A program made the translations under genes and the position numbers. A model generated the notes under the pieces. The model made no database searches and was not told the DNA's origin. It was given only the letters and a program-made list of their open reading frames with translations. A DNA stretch of 61,367 nt from Alphaproteobacteria bacterium (GTDB lineage: Bacteria > Pseudomonadota > Alphaproteobacteria > Micavibrionales > Micavibrionaceae). Shown here in pieces: positions 44,111 through 52,681 of this stretch. The DNA lies in the NCBI GenBank assembly GCA_024275825.1, contig JAJRYK010000006.1, positions 1 to 61,367 on the forward strand. The letters run 5' to 3'. Each line of letters begins with the position of its first letter. The first letter of the stretch is position 1.

Positions 44111-44197
44111 GCCCAGGTGGCGGAATTGGTAGACGCGCTACGTTCAGGTCGTAGTTCTCGTAAGGGAGTGAAGGTTCAAGTCCTTTCCTGGGCACCA
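44111..44197 (+). tRNA. tRNA-Leu (anticodon CAG)
   Basis: GCCCAGG pairs with CCTGGGC as acceptor stem. The anticodon stem TACG/CGTA encloses TTCAGGT with anticodon CAG. A long variable arm (GTTCTCGTAAGGGAGT region) identifies a class II tRNA. The T arm is AAGG-TTCAAGT-CCTT. CCA is encoded. The RNase D gene lies just downstream. Confidence 0.97.
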
Positions 44198-44310
44198 GCC
44201 TACGCACTTCGTGCTTCGGCCCGCCAAGCCATTGGCGAAGACGAGCAGAAGTGCGATAGGAGCAGGCTGTCGCGCCGTAGCCTAAAAGGCGAAGGCGGAC
44301 TGTACGTTAT
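44197..44310 (+). repeat. Structured intergenic sequence after tRNA-Leu
   Basis: CGCACTTC (44203) pairs with GAAGTGCG (44248), enclosing CGCCAA with TTGGCG; further on CGCC pairs with GGCG around GCCTAAAAGGC. Such nested GC-rich hairpins next to tRNA genes resemble dispersed alphaproteobacterial repeats. They may also serve as 3' ends of the tRNA transcript. There is one copy in this window. Confidence 0.4.
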
Positions 44311-44331
44311 TAAATAAAGAGAAAGATAATT

Positions 44332-44943
44332 ATGAGCATAACACTCCATAAGGGCGACATTCCCGCGGATATTACATTCAGTGACAGGCTTGCCATCGAT
44401 ACCGAAACCATGGGCTTGCGCTGTGGTCGTGATCCACTTTGCCTTGTACAGCTCTCAAGCGGTGATGGCACAGCGCATCTGGTGCAGGTTGACCGCAACA
44501 CCTATGATGCGCCAAATTTGAAAAAACTGCTCAGCGATACAGGCTCTCTAAAGCTCTTCCACTTTGCCCGCTTTGATATTGCGGTAATTAAAAAATATCT
44601 GGGCGTTGAATGCGGTCCGATTTTCTGCACACGTACAGCCTCAAAACTTGTACGTACATACACTGATCGCCACGGCCTGCGAGAGGTTTGCCGCGAGTTA
44701 TTGGGCGTCGAGCTTAATAAGCAACAACAATCCTCTGACTGGGGCTCGCCAGAACTTAACGAAGCGCAGCAGCAATATGCCGCGAATGATGTGCTTTATC
44801 TTCACCGGCTGGTTGAAGAGTTTGAAAAGCGCCTGGAGCGCGAAGGCCGCACAGATCTTGCGCGAAAATGTTTTGATTTTCTCCCCGTACGTGCCGACCT
44901 TGATCTTGAAGGCTGGCCTGATTCTGATCTCTTTGAGCATTAA
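44332..44943 (+). CDS. RNase D-type 3'-5' exonuclease
   Basis: The 203-residue protein is a single DEDDy exonuclease domain: IDTETMGLRCGRDPLCLVQL (Exo I), FHFARFDIAVIKKYLG (Exo II) and AANDVLYLHRL (Exo III with Tyr). It lacks the HRDC domains of E. coli RNase D, as is usual for the short alphaproteobacterial form that trims tRNA and other RNA 3' ends. AAAGAGAAAG precedes the ATG. It heads the kdsD-lptCAB-rpoN series. Confidence 0.92.
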   Translation: MSITLHKGDIPADITFSDRLAIDTETMGLRCGRDPLCLVQLSSGDGTAHLVQVDRNTYDAPNLKKLLSDTGSLKLFHFARFDIAVIKKYLGVECGPIFCTRTASKLVRTYTDRHGLREVCRELLGVELNKQQQSSDWGSPELNEAQQQYAANDVLYLHRLVEEFEKRLEREGRTDLARKCFDFLPVRADLDLEGWPDSDLFEH

Positions 44944-44964
44944 TCTGCAAGTAAAAGGCCAATC

Positions 44965-45963
44965 ATGAGCGTGCAAGACCAGACACAAGACAATATCAGC
45001 AAAGCTGTCAGTGTTCTTGAAACCGAGGCCGATGGCCTGACACAGCTGGCCACCAGCATTGATGAGCGTTTTAGCGCCGCCGTTGAAGCTATTCACGCCA
45101 TGAAAAATACTGCAGGAAACCCCGGTCGTTTAATCGTTGCAGGCATTGGCAAAAGCGGACATGTCGGGCGTAAAATCGCCGCTACGCTTGCCTCCACCGG
45201 CACGCCAGCCTTTTTTGTGCATCCCGGCGAGGCCAGCCACGGCGATATGGGCATGGTCACGGAAAATGACGTGGTGCTGATGCTGTCCAATTCCGGTGAG
45301 AATCAAGAGCTCTCAGACCTGATCCACTATACGCGGCGCTTTGAAATCACCATGATTGCCATCACCAGCAATGACGGTAGCACGCTGGCAAAACATTGCG
45401 ACACGCTTTTGCTGCTGCCTAAAGTCCCCGAAGCCTGCCCGAACGGCCTGGCGCCCACCACATCGACCACCATGATGATGGCCTTGGGTGATGCGTTGGC
45501 TGTAGCGCTTCTCGCGCGGATGGGACTGACACCGGAGCAATATAAAATCTTCCATCCCGGCGGCAAGCTCGGTCAAAAGCTGATGAGCGTTGCAGAGATG
45601 ATGATCATGGCTTCAGACATGGCCTTTGTGTCACCTGAAACAACAATGGACCAAGCGTTATTAGAGCTGACCGATAAAAATTTGGGCGCTGTGGTCATTA
45701 CCAATGACCAGAAGGATCTGCTCGGCATTATCACCGATGGTGATTTGAAGCGTCACATGGCGCCGGATTTACTAACAAAAACCGCAGCCAACATCATGAC
45801 AAAAACGCCGAAAACCATTGAATCAAGCGCTCTTGCAGTTGAAGCGCTTGACCTGATGACCAAAGTAAAGGGCCAATATCTCACCAGCCTGATGGTCATG
45901 GATAAGGGGAAGCTCGTCGGTATGATCCGTCTGCAGGATTGTTTGCAAGCCGGCCTGGCTTAG
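44965..45963 (+). CDS. kdsD: D-arabinose 5-phosphate isomerase
   Basis: KdsD makes arabinose 5-phosphate for Kdo, the core sugar of LPS. The 332-residue protein has a SIS domain (AGIGKSGHVGRKIAATLAST, HPGEASHGDMGM, LSNSGENQEL, HPGGKLGQKL) and two C-terminal CBS domains (about 205-330). Placement before lptC ties Kdo supply to LPS export. Confidence 0.95.
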   Translation: MSVQDQTQDNISKAVSVLETEADGLTQLATSIDERFSAAVEAIHAMKNTAGNPGRLIVAGIGKSGHVGRKIAATLASTGTPAFFVHPGEASHGDMGMVTENDVVLMLSNSGENQELSDLIHYTRRFEITMIAITSNDGSTLAKHCDTLLLLPKVPEACPNGLAPTTSTTMMMALGDALAVALLARMGLTPEQYKIFHPGGKLGQKLMSVAEMMIMASDMAFVSPETTMDQALLELTDKNLGAVVITNDQKDLLGIITDGDLKRHMAPDLLTKTAANIMTKTPKTIESSALAVEALDLMTKVKGQYLTSLMVMDKGKLVGMIRLQDCLQAGLA

Positions 45964-45978
45964 GATACCCTGCCATCC

Positions 45979-46683
45979 ATGGATCAGGGCGACGATAAAA
46001 ATTTCAATATTCGCGATCAAGAAGCTGAGCGCCGCGCACGGCTGGGGGAAATTACCCAGAAAAAATCACCGCCAAGCGCTGAAAGCTCATCTTTTATCAA
46101 ACATGCACGCCTGGCCCTTCCTCTGTTAGCCTTAATCATGATTGCTATTGTTTTTACATGGGGGGCGATCAATAACCCCTCATTCACCCCCGTCAGCGAC
46201 CCGGAAAAAGCCCCAAAAACGATTGGCAAGAATGAGCTTTTGAATCCGCAGTTTAAAAGCGTTGATCAAAAAAACCAGCCCTATACCATCACGGCGCGGC
46301 GCGCCTTTCAGGCCGAGAAAAATGAAAGCCTCATGCTGCTCGAAGAACCCGCAGGAGATCTGTTACTCAATAGTGGTAAAAAAATTACCGTGCGTTCACA
46401 AAATGGGGAATTTGAGCAAGTGGATCAGGCTCTTTTCCTGATCGGTGATGTGCGCCTTATACATGATGATGGGTATCAAATGGAGACGCAAGAGCTGCAT
46501 GTTGACCTCACTGAAAACCGCGCCTGGACGCAAAAAGACGTCTTTGCCCATGGGCCGGAGGGCACGATAGAATCCAAAGGCCTCACCGGTGATAATAACA
46601 AGCAAAATCTGATATTTACCGGCCCCGCTAAATTAGTTTTAAAACGCACCGTATCTACAAAAAACACTGGAGAATCGCCGTGA
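45979..46683 (+). CDS. lptC: LPS export periplasmic anchor LptC
   Basis: LptC is a single-span inner-membrane protein that passes LPS from LptBFG to LptA. A cytoplasmic N-terminus of about 40 residues is followed by one membrane segment (LALPLLALIMIAIVFTWGAI) and a beta-jellyroll with PYTITARRAFQ, LLEEPAGDLLLNSGKKITVR and HDDGYQMETQELHVDL. It is longer (234) than E. coli LptC (191). Its stop overlaps the lptA start by four bases. Confidence 0.92.
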   Translation: MDQGDDKNFNIRDQEAERRARLGEITQKKSPPSAESSSFIKHARLALPLLALIMIAIVFTWGAINNPSFTPVSDPEKAPKTIGKNELLNPQFKSVDQKNQPYTITARRAFQAEKNESLMLLEEPAGDLLLNSGKKITVRSQNGEFEQVDQALFLIGDVRLIHDDGYQMETQELHVDLTENRAWTQKDVFAHGPEGTIESKGLTGDNNKQNLIFTGPAKLVLKRTVSTKNTGESP

Positions 46684-47678
46684 TTTTACGCCGCAGCTGC
46701 ATCATTGCTCTTTTACTGCTTTGGGTCATTGCACCGCCGGTTGCGGCGCAAAATGCACCCTTTGGATCAGGCAATAACCCGCTTGAAATCACCGCAGATA
46801 AAAGCCTGGAATGGGATCGTGCGAACCAGAAATTTATTGCCCGTGTAAACACGCTCGCGGTGCAGGGCACCAGCAGTGTTTCAGCGCAAACCCTGACCGC
46901 CAAATATCGCAGCAGCGCGAAATCAGACATTGATATCCATTTGCTCACGGCCGAGGGCGATGTTAAAATCACCAATCAGACCAGCGTGGCTTATGGCGAT
47001 CATGCAACCTATGATCTTGATCAGGGACTGGCGGTTATCACGGGCGATAATCTACGCCTCATCTCCCCCGATCAAACCATCACAGCGCAGGATCGCTTTG
47101 AATATTGGGTAGCGGAAGGCCGCGCCATCGCGATCGGCCGCCCGCGCGTTATTCGCCCAAAGCCAACCGGCGGACAGGACACGCTGGAGGCCGATGAAAT
47201 CATCGCCACCTTTAAGAATAACAGCCAAGGCGCGCGCGTGATTGATATACTGGAAGCCAAAAACAACGTCGTGATCACCATGAAAAGCGAAATCATCACA
47301 GGCTCGTACGGCATATATCACGCCGCCACCAACCAGGCCGAGCTGACCGGCACCGTTACGATCACACGCGGGCCAAATACATTAGAGGGCAACCGCGCCA
47401 TCGTTGATCTAACCACCAATATCAGCACGATTTACGGCGATCCCAACGCCGCCCCTGGCCAAAAAGGCCGGGTAAAGGGCGTGTTTTACCCGGGCAGTGA
47501 AAAGAAATCTGAGCCTGCTCAGCCCTCACCCTCGCCATCATATATTGCACCTCTAACGCCGCCTCAAAAGACCACCCCAATACCTGCCGCCCCCACAAAT
47601 CCGGCCATATCCGAGATTGAAATCATACCGCTGCCCCCAGAAAACGAAACCGCACCCCTTACTGGACCCATAGAGTAA
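46680..47678 (+). CDS. lptA: LPS transport bridge protein LptA
   Basis: LptA polymerises across the periplasm as the LPS bridge. A signal peptide (cleavage after PVAA) is followed by OstA repeats: LEITADKSLEWDRANQKFIA, YGDHATYDLDQGLAVITGDN, LEADEIIATFKN and YGIYHAATNQAELTGTVTI. At 332 residues it is nearly twice E. coli LptA, with an extra OstA segment and a Pro-rich tail of about 60 residues. The tail is not part of the family fold. Confidence 0.92.
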   Translation: MILRRSCIIALLLLWVIAPPVAAQNAPFGSGNNPLEITADKSLEWDRANQKFIARVNTLAVQGTSSVSAQTLTAKYRSSAKSDIDIHLLTAEGDVKITNQTSVAYGDHATYDLDQGLAVITGDNLRLISPDQTITAQDRFEYWVAEGRAIAIGRPRVIRPKPTGGQDTLEADEIIATFKNNSQGARVIDILEAKNNVVITMKSEIITGSYGIYHAATNQAELTGTVTITRGPNTLEGNRAIVDLTTNISTIYGDPNAAPGQKGRVKGVFYPGSEKKSEPAQPSPSPSYIAPLTPPQKTTPIPAAPTNPAISEIEIIPLPPENETAPLTGPIE

Positions 47679-47743
47679 TCGCCCTATATATTGCGCTTAA
47701 TCACGATTTCCTGTAGAAATGGAAAGAGAGAGAAAGACATTTA

Positions 47744-48502
47744 ATGACCTTCACCAAAACCCCACGCATCAAGGAAGTGCCCAAAGGCCTGACGGTTGAA
47801 CACCTGTCTAAGAATTACAAAAAGCGCCCCGTGCTGCGCGATGTGTCGTTTTCTATCCAGCGGGGGGAGGCTGTGGCGCTGCTTGGCCCTAATGGTGCGG
47901 GGAAGACCACGTGTTTTTATATCATCACCGGCCTAATCGGTGCGGATGGCGGGTATATTTTGCTCGATGGGCAGGATATTACCGGCCTGCCGATGTATCG
48001 CCGGGCGCGCCTTGGTATTGGATATTTACCGCAAGAATCCTCTATCTTCCGCGGGCTGTCGGTTGAGGATAATCTGAAAGCCGTGATTGAATCGCTCGAT
48101 ATTGACAGCGATGATCAGGATATCTTGCTCGAAGATCTGATGGCTGAATTTGGGATTGAGCATTTACGCCGCACCCCCTCTATTGCGCTGTCTGGTGGAG
48201 AACGCCGCCGCGTTGAAATCGCTAGAGCGCTCGCAGCGCGTCCTGATTTTATCTTGCTGGATGAGCCACTGGCCGGGATTGACCCCATTGCGGTGAGCGA
48301 GATTCGTACACTTATTTCCCACCTGAAAGAGCGCGGCATTGGCGTGCTGATCACCGATCACAATGTCCGCGATTGCCTCGGCATCGTTGACCGCGCCTAT
48401 ATCCTGCATGATGGCAAAGTCCTGATGGAAGGTGACCCGGAGACGATCGTGAACCACAAAGATGTGAAGCGCGTTTATTTAGGTGAAAATTTCAAGATTT
48501 AG
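47744..48502 (+). CDS. lptB: LPS export ABC transporter ATPase LptB
   Basis: LptB powers the LPS extractor LptFG. The 252-residue protein has GPNGAGKTTCFYIITGL (Walker A), YLPQESSIFRGLSVEDNL (Q-loop, typical of LptB), LSGGERRRVEIARALAARPD (signature), FILLDEPLAGIDPIAV (Walker B) and the switch His in ITDHNVRDCL. It follows lptA after 65 bases. Confidence 0.96.
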   Translation: MTFTKTPRIKEVPKGLTVEHLSKNYKKRPVLRDVSFSIQRGEAVALLGPNGAGKTTCFYIITGLIGADGGYILLDGQDITGLPMYRRARLGIGYLPQESSIFRGLSVEDNLKAVIESLDIDSDDQDILLEDLMAEFGIEHLRRTPSIALSGGERRRVEIARALAARPDFILLDEPLAGIDPIAVSEIRTLISHLKERGIGVLITDHNVRDCLGIVDRAYILHDGKVLMEGDPETIVNHKDVKRVYLGENFKI

Positions 48503-48507
48503 GTTTT

Positions 48508-48630
48508 AAACCGCAGATAAACGCGGATATACGCTGATGAAATAAAGACGAAACAATATTAAAATATGTACGCTTCTTGAGTGGGGGGACTATATATCAG
48601 CGTGCATTAGCGTTCATCTGCGGTTTTTTT
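48508..48630 (+). repeat. Inverted arms of 10-base CGCNGATNNA repeats before rpoN
   Basis: The left arm (48508-48538) holds three direct 10-base units: CGCAGATAAA, CGCGGATATA, CGCTGATGAA. The right arm (48596-48626) is its reverse complement with five mismatches in 31, and is followed by a T-run. The arms enclose 57 AT-rich bases. The large stem could terminate lptB transcription; the 10-base phasing is also compatible with protein binding on one face of DNA. Confidence 0.75.
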
Positions 48631-48657
48631 AAAGCTATTCTGTGCTAAACTAAAGAC

Positions 48658-50127
48658 ATGAGTAAAATTACCCAAAACCTGAATCTCACCCAGTCACAAT
48701 CACTTGTGATGACGCCGCAATTGCAGCAAGCCATTAAAATGCTGCAGCTTAATAATATGGAGCTGGCGGAGTTTGTGGAAGAAGAGCTGGAGCGTAACCC
48801 GCTGCTGGAAAAGGCGGAGAATGAGCGTGAAGACGGCGCAGAAGGCGAAACGCCGCAAGAACAAGAAGCGCCCAAGGATGACATGGATCGCGAGTTTGAA
48901 GAAGCGCTGTCCAACAATGCCGGTGCCAGCGAAGATTTTGATCCCGGGTCGAAAATGGCCGATATGGGGCCAGGCGGCAATGCCAAGTTTGAGGATGTCG
49001 AAAATAGCTTTGAAAACCGCATAGCCTCGGAGAAAAGCCTGCGTGAGCATTTAAATGACCAGCTCTTCATCGCGTGTAATGATCCACGCGATCGTATGGT
49101 CGGCAGCCTGCTGATTGATCAGCTGGATGAGAGCGGTTATCTGCGCGGCGATCATGGGGAGCTTGCCGAGCAGCTTGGGTGCTCACTAGAGCGTATCGAA
49201 GATTTGCTGCGCACCATGAAGGGCTTTGATCCCACGGGCATATTTGCCGGTGATCTGGGTGAATGTTTAGCGCTACAGCTTGAGGAGCGCGGGCAACTGG
49301 ATGATCCCATGCAGAAACTGCTGCAGCATTTAGAGCTACTCGGTGATCATGATTTCAAAAAACTCACCAGCGTCTGCGGGGTCAATGAGACCTATCTGCG
49401 CGATATGGTTGAAGAAATTCAGGCCCTGAACCCTAAGCCGGCGGCGGAGTTTGATCATTTAATTGTGCAGACCGCCATTCCCGATGTGCTGATGAAGCGT
49501 CTTGCAAAAAATCTGGGCGGGGGCTGGCGCGTGGAGCTTAATCACGAAACTCTCCCAAAGGTGCTGATCAATCAGGAATACTATAAAAATGTTGCAGGCC
49601 GCGCGAGCCAGAAGAAAGATAAAGAATATCTGAGCAATCAGCTGCATTCGGCCAACTGGCTGGTGCGGGCGATGGATCAGCGCGCGCAGACAATTTTAAA
49701 GGTTGCCGGTGAAATTATTGAACAGCAAGATGCGTTCTTCAATTACGGGATCGAATTCCTCAAACCCTTAACGCTTAAGGATATCGCCGAAGAGATTGAG
49801 ATGCATGAAAGCACAGTGTCCCGCGTCACCACCAATAAATATATCGGCACGCCGCGCGGGCTATTTGAGCTGAAATTCTTCTTCTCCACCTCCGTCGGCG
49901 GCGAGGATGGCGGCACAGCGCATGCGGCTGAATCAATTAAAGCACGGATTAAGGGCTTGATTGACAACGAAGATCCGAAGAAAATTCTGTCTGATGATAA
50001 GCTGGTGGACCTGCTCAAGGCTGACGGCATAGACATCGCTCGCCGCACAGTGGCGAAATACCGCGAAGGGATGCATATCGGTTCCTCGGTACAGCGTCGC
50101 AAGCAAAAGAAAAATTTGAGCAATTAA
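48658..50127 (+). CDS. rpoN: RNA polymerase sigma-54 factor
   Basis: RpoN directs transcription from -24/-12 promoters with AAA+ activators. The 489-residue protein has the Gln/Leu-rich region I (LTQSQSLVMTPQLQQAIKML), an acidic region II, the core-binding domain and the C-terminal RpoN box ARRTVAKYREGMHIGSS preceded by the helix-turn-helix (HESTVSRVTTNKYIGTPRGL). The lptB-rpoN-hpf-ptsN order is classical. No activator gene is in the window. Confidence 0.96.
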   Translation: MSKITQNLNLTQSQSLVMTPQLQQAIKMLQLNNMELAEFVEEELERNPLLEKAENEREDGAEGETPQEQEAPKDDMDREFEEALSNNAGASEDFDPGSKMADMGPGGNAKFEDVENSFENRIASEKSLREHLNDQLFIACNDPRDRMVGSLLIDQLDESGYLRGDHGELAEQLGCSLERIEDLLRTMKGFDPTGIFAGDLGECLALQLEERGQLDDPMQKLLQHLELLGDHDFKKLTSVCGVNETYLRDMVEEIQALNPKPAAEFDHLIVQTAIPDVLMKRLAKNLGGGWRVELNHETLPKVLINQEYYKNVAGRASQKKDKEYLSNQLHSANWLVRAMDQRAQTILKVAGEIIEQQDAFFNYGIEFLKPLTLKDIAEEIEMHESTVSRVTTNKYIGTPRGLFELKFFFSTSVGGEDGGTAHAAESIKARIKGLIDNEDPKKILSDDKLVDLLKADGIDIARRTVAKYREGMHIGSSVQRRKQKKNLSN

Positions 50128-50211
50128 GCCCTAAATTCCTCCCTTCTTGCACCGCTTTGTGTTATACTATTTAGTATATTCATATATCAAATCACAAAGA
50201 GGATTATCCCT

Positions 50212-50820
50212 ATGGAACTGACTGTTCATGGAAAACAAATCTACGTTGGCGACTCCTTACGCACCCATGTTGAGGACAAGCTGGAAGACCTAAGTCATAA
50301 ATATTTTGATCATACCACGTTCGCAACCGTAACGTTCTCGCGCGAAGGGCATGGCCATAAACAAACCAAAACCCATATCCAGATCCAACTGGGCAAGAAT
50401 ATTATGGTGATATCAGATGCCACGGAAATGGACCCCTATGTATCGTTCGAGGCGGCTGCGGAAAAGGCTGCGAAGCAATTGCGCCGCTATAAACGTAAAA
50501 TCCGCGATCACCATGAGCGTATCGAACAAACGCCAGAAAGCGAAATCATCAAGGCCCGCGACTACACACTGGCCGCCGCGCCAGAGCAAAATGATGAGCC
50601 ACAAACTGAATCTGCCGAGAATGATGAACCCTTGATCATTGCCGAGCTGACCAAAGACATTCTGACGCTCAGCGTCTCTGATGCGGTGATGCATATGGAG
50701 CTAACGGGCGGTGAGCCGACATTGTTTAGAAACAAAACGAATAACGAGCTCAATATGGTTTATAAACGCGCCGATGGAAACGTGGCTTGGATCGATCCAT
50801 CACACCATACGAAAGCGTGA
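50212..50820 (+). CDS. hpf: Ribosome hibernation-promoting factor, long form
   Basis: The 202-residue protein has the N-terminal S30AE/YfiA domain (VGDSLRTHVEDKLEDLSHKY, HKQTKTHIQIQL, AAAEKAAKQLRRYKRKIRDH), an acidic linker, and the C-terminal dimerisation domain (AVMHMELTGGEPTLFRN, NMVYKRADGNVAWIDP) that forms 100S ribosomes. GAGGA precedes the ATG. A strong terminator follows. Confidence 0.95.
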   Translation: MELTVHGKQIYVGDSLRTHVEDKLEDLSHKYFDHTTFATVTFSREGHGHKQTKTHIQIQLGKNIMVISDATEMDPYVSFEAAAEKAAKQLRRYKRKIRDHHERIEQTPESEIIKARDYTLAAAPEQNDEPQTESAENDEPLIIAELTKDILTLSVSDAVMHMELTGGEPTLFRNKTNNELNMVYKRADGNVAWIDPSHHTKA

Positions 50821-50849
50821 TATAAAATCATCCACATGATGAAATTTGA

Positions 50850-50885
50850 AAAGCCCGGAGCGCAAAGCCTCTCCGGGCTTTTTCT
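50850..50885 (+). terminator. Rho-independent terminator after hpf
   Basis: A perfect 11-base stem (AAAGCCCGGAG with CTCCGGGCTTT) around a ten-base loop is followed by TTTTTCTTT. It separates hpf from ptsN, so ptsN probably has its own promoter in the following 150 AT-rich bases. Confidence 0.9.
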
Positions 50886-51034
50886 TTACTCAAATCTTAT
50901 AAAAATCTTATATAGCGCCGCACCATATTTTTTTCTGGCTTTTCACGTCAATTGCGTGTATTTCAGTGTCAAAATTATAAATAAAAAATTATTTACTATT
51001 CGTTTGTGTTGATTATTTTAGGGGCTTTTACTCA

Positions 51035-51496
51035 ATGCGTTATGCTATCCACTTTGATCTATTATGTCTAGACATCAGCGCGATGAGCGCTAAGCAAGTA
51101 TTGCAGCATTTAGCCAAAGACTGCGCAGCGTACATTTCGTGTGATGAGCATGAGCTGCTCTCGGCGCTTTTACTGCGTGAGCGAAACGCGCCTTCCGGCA
51201 TTGGCGGCGGCGTAGCAATCCCGCACCTGCAACTGCCGGGCTTGAAAGAGCGCTTTGTTTGTCTCGTAACGCTTCAGCACCCGGCCGAGTTTGGCGCAGC
51301 GGATGACCAGCCGGCGGATATTGTGTGCTTGCTGCTCTCCCCCGAAGCGCACGGCAACATCCATTTACGTGGCCTGTCGCGCATCACGCGCATGCTACAA
51401 AATCCGCAACTACAGAAACGTTTACGTGAAGCTGAAGACGAACAAGTGATGCGCGCATTTCTGACCGACCCGGATGGTTGGCTGCTCGCGGCTTAG
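51035..51496 (+). CDS. ptsN: Nitrogen-regulatory phosphotransferase EIIA-Ntr
   Basis: PtsN is the terminal phospho-acceptor of the PTS-Ntr chain and controls potassium, nitrogen and stress responses by protein contacts. The 153-residue protein has the active-site sequence GIGGGVAIPHLQ with His64, VCLVTLQHPAEF, and the C-terminal LSRITRMLQNPQLQKRLREA. No npr or ptsP gene is in view. Confidence 0.93.
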   Translation: MRYAIHFDLLCLDISAMSAKQVLQHLAKDCAAYISCDEHELLSALLLRERNAPSGIGGGVAIPHLQLPGLKERFVCLVTLQHPAEFGAADDQPADIVCLLLSPEAHGNIHLRGLSRITRMLQNPQLQKRLREAEDEQVMRAFLTDPDGWLLAA

Positions 51497-51536
51497 AATA
51501 TCCTTGAGATTATTATAGAATTAAAGCGTAAGACGA

Positions 51537-51782
51537 TCAGTGCGTGCTGACAGGCTCTAGATCATTTTGCATGATCGCAGCAAGCGCCATATCCTGCGTA
51601 TCCATTGATGAAAGCGCCGTGCCGTCCGCTGCGTGAATTACGTATTTCAGCCTCTTATCTTCCTGCGTAGGCTTCACATAAGCCATGTCCTGCAAACCAA
51701 AATTCAAGAAATCCTGCGGCGAGATCTCGCGCAAGATGTCTTTTGGCTTCAGAATGGAAAAAATTTCAGGCTTGTGGGTCAT
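51537..51782 (-). CDS. DUF1150-family small protein
   Basis: From the ATG at 51782 (MTHKPEIF, preceded by AAAGAGC) the 81-residue product matches the alphaproteobacterial DUF1150 pattern: a GLQDMAYVKP strand, KYVIHAADGTALS and the ending DLEPVSTH. The function is unknown. The family is regularly found beside small heat-shock genes, as here. Confidence 0.85.
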   Translation of the reverse strand: MTHKPEIFSILKPKDILREISPQDFLNFGLQDMAYVKPTQEDKRLKYVIHAADGTALSSMDTQDMALAAIMQNDLEPVSTH

Positions 51783-51899
51783 ATTTTGCTCTTTCATTTT
51801 TAAGTATACATCAGCGCTGAAAAACAAACACCAAAAATCGTAAAGTTTAAACCAGATTAAGACGCACAACTCAGGTTAACTTCTTGGTCATGTGCAAAT

Positions 51900-52361
51900 T
51901 TACCCTATATCAACATCAATAGCCTTTGGCGCATTCTTTTTACCTTTAGCGCCCTTAATCTCGATTTTACGCGCTTCGCTTTCCGGGATGATGCGCTCCA
52001 GATCGATATGCAGCAGGCCATTATCCAGCGAGGCATCCTTGACCTCTATCCCATCAGCAAGCACGAAACTGCGCTGGAACTGGCGCGCGGCAATACCGCG
52101 ATGCAAATAAATGCGCTGCTCATCCTCTTTATGCTTGCCACGAACGGTCAGCTGATTTTGCTCAACTTCAACATCAAGTTCATCCATGGAAAACCCAGCC
52201 ACAGCGAGCGTAATGCGCAAATCAACTTCGCCAATTTGCTCAATATTATAGGGAGGATAGCCCTCACCGCCCGATTTACGCAGGCGATCAACGGTCTCTT
52301 CAAATTGATCAAAGCCCAGAAATAGCGGGCTATCAAACAGGGTTATGCGTCCTGCGGTCAT
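51900..52361 (-). CDS. Small heat-shock protein (Hsp20/IbpA type)
   Basis: Hsp20 holds unfolding proteins for later refolding. The 153-residue protein begins with the IbpA-like segment LFLGFDQFEETVDRL and YPPYNIEQ, then has the alpha-crystallin domain with LAVAGFSMDELDVEVEQNQL, IAARQFQRSFVLADGIEV and GLLHIDLER. The C-terminal tail lacks a clear IxI motif but has KAIDVDIG. The downstream DUF1150 gene is probably co-transcribed. Confidence 0.93.
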   Translation of the reverse strand: MTAGRITLFDSPLFLGFDQFEETVDRLRKSGGEGYPPYNIEQIGEVDLRITLAVAGFSMDELDVEVEQNQLTVRGKHKEDEQRIYLHRGIAARQFQRSFVLADGIEVKDASLDNGLLHIDLERIIPESEARKIEIKGAKGKKNAPKAIDVDIG

Positions 52362-52493
52362 AATTTACTCCTCCTTATAAAAGCGAGGTTAAACGTCCAG
52401 GCGGCCCGCATGTAGCAGCGCTGCCTCATAAACAGCAATATAGGGATTTTTATGATTTGATCAAGAACACTTGTGAGAAGGCGCTATGACGGT

Positions 52494-52676
52494 CTATTTC
52501 CCCTTAGTAAACAGCCGGGCGCAATAGGCGCACTCAGCGCTGTCCTTGCCATCAAAGCTATACCAAACCTTTGGATGGCCAAGCGCACCGCCGCCGCCAT
52601 CACAGGAAACTTCATCAGCGTCCGGGTCAACCGTAATCATTTCAGGAGCAGGAGCGGTAGGGCTATGCGCGGCCAT
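52494..52676 (-). CDS. Small CHCC zinc-finger protein (NDUFS6-like)
   Basis: The 60-residue protein has the zf-CHCC pattern: VSCDGGGGALGHPKVW, then CAYCARLF, giving Cys, His and two Cys for one zinc. In alphaproteobacteria such proteins resemble NDUFS6 of complex I. The start lies only five bases from the start of the divergent gene at 52682. Confidence 0.85.
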   Translation of the reverse strand: MAAHSPTAPAPEMITVDPDADEVSCDGGGGALGHPKVWYSFDGKDSAECAYCARLFTKGK

Positions 52677-52681
52677 ATTTA

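Noticed and set aside
44111-44197. tRNA-Leu as integration site of a mobile island
   Set aside because: No integrase and no repeat of the tRNA 3' end were seen in the window; the genes downstream are core genes in a conserved order.
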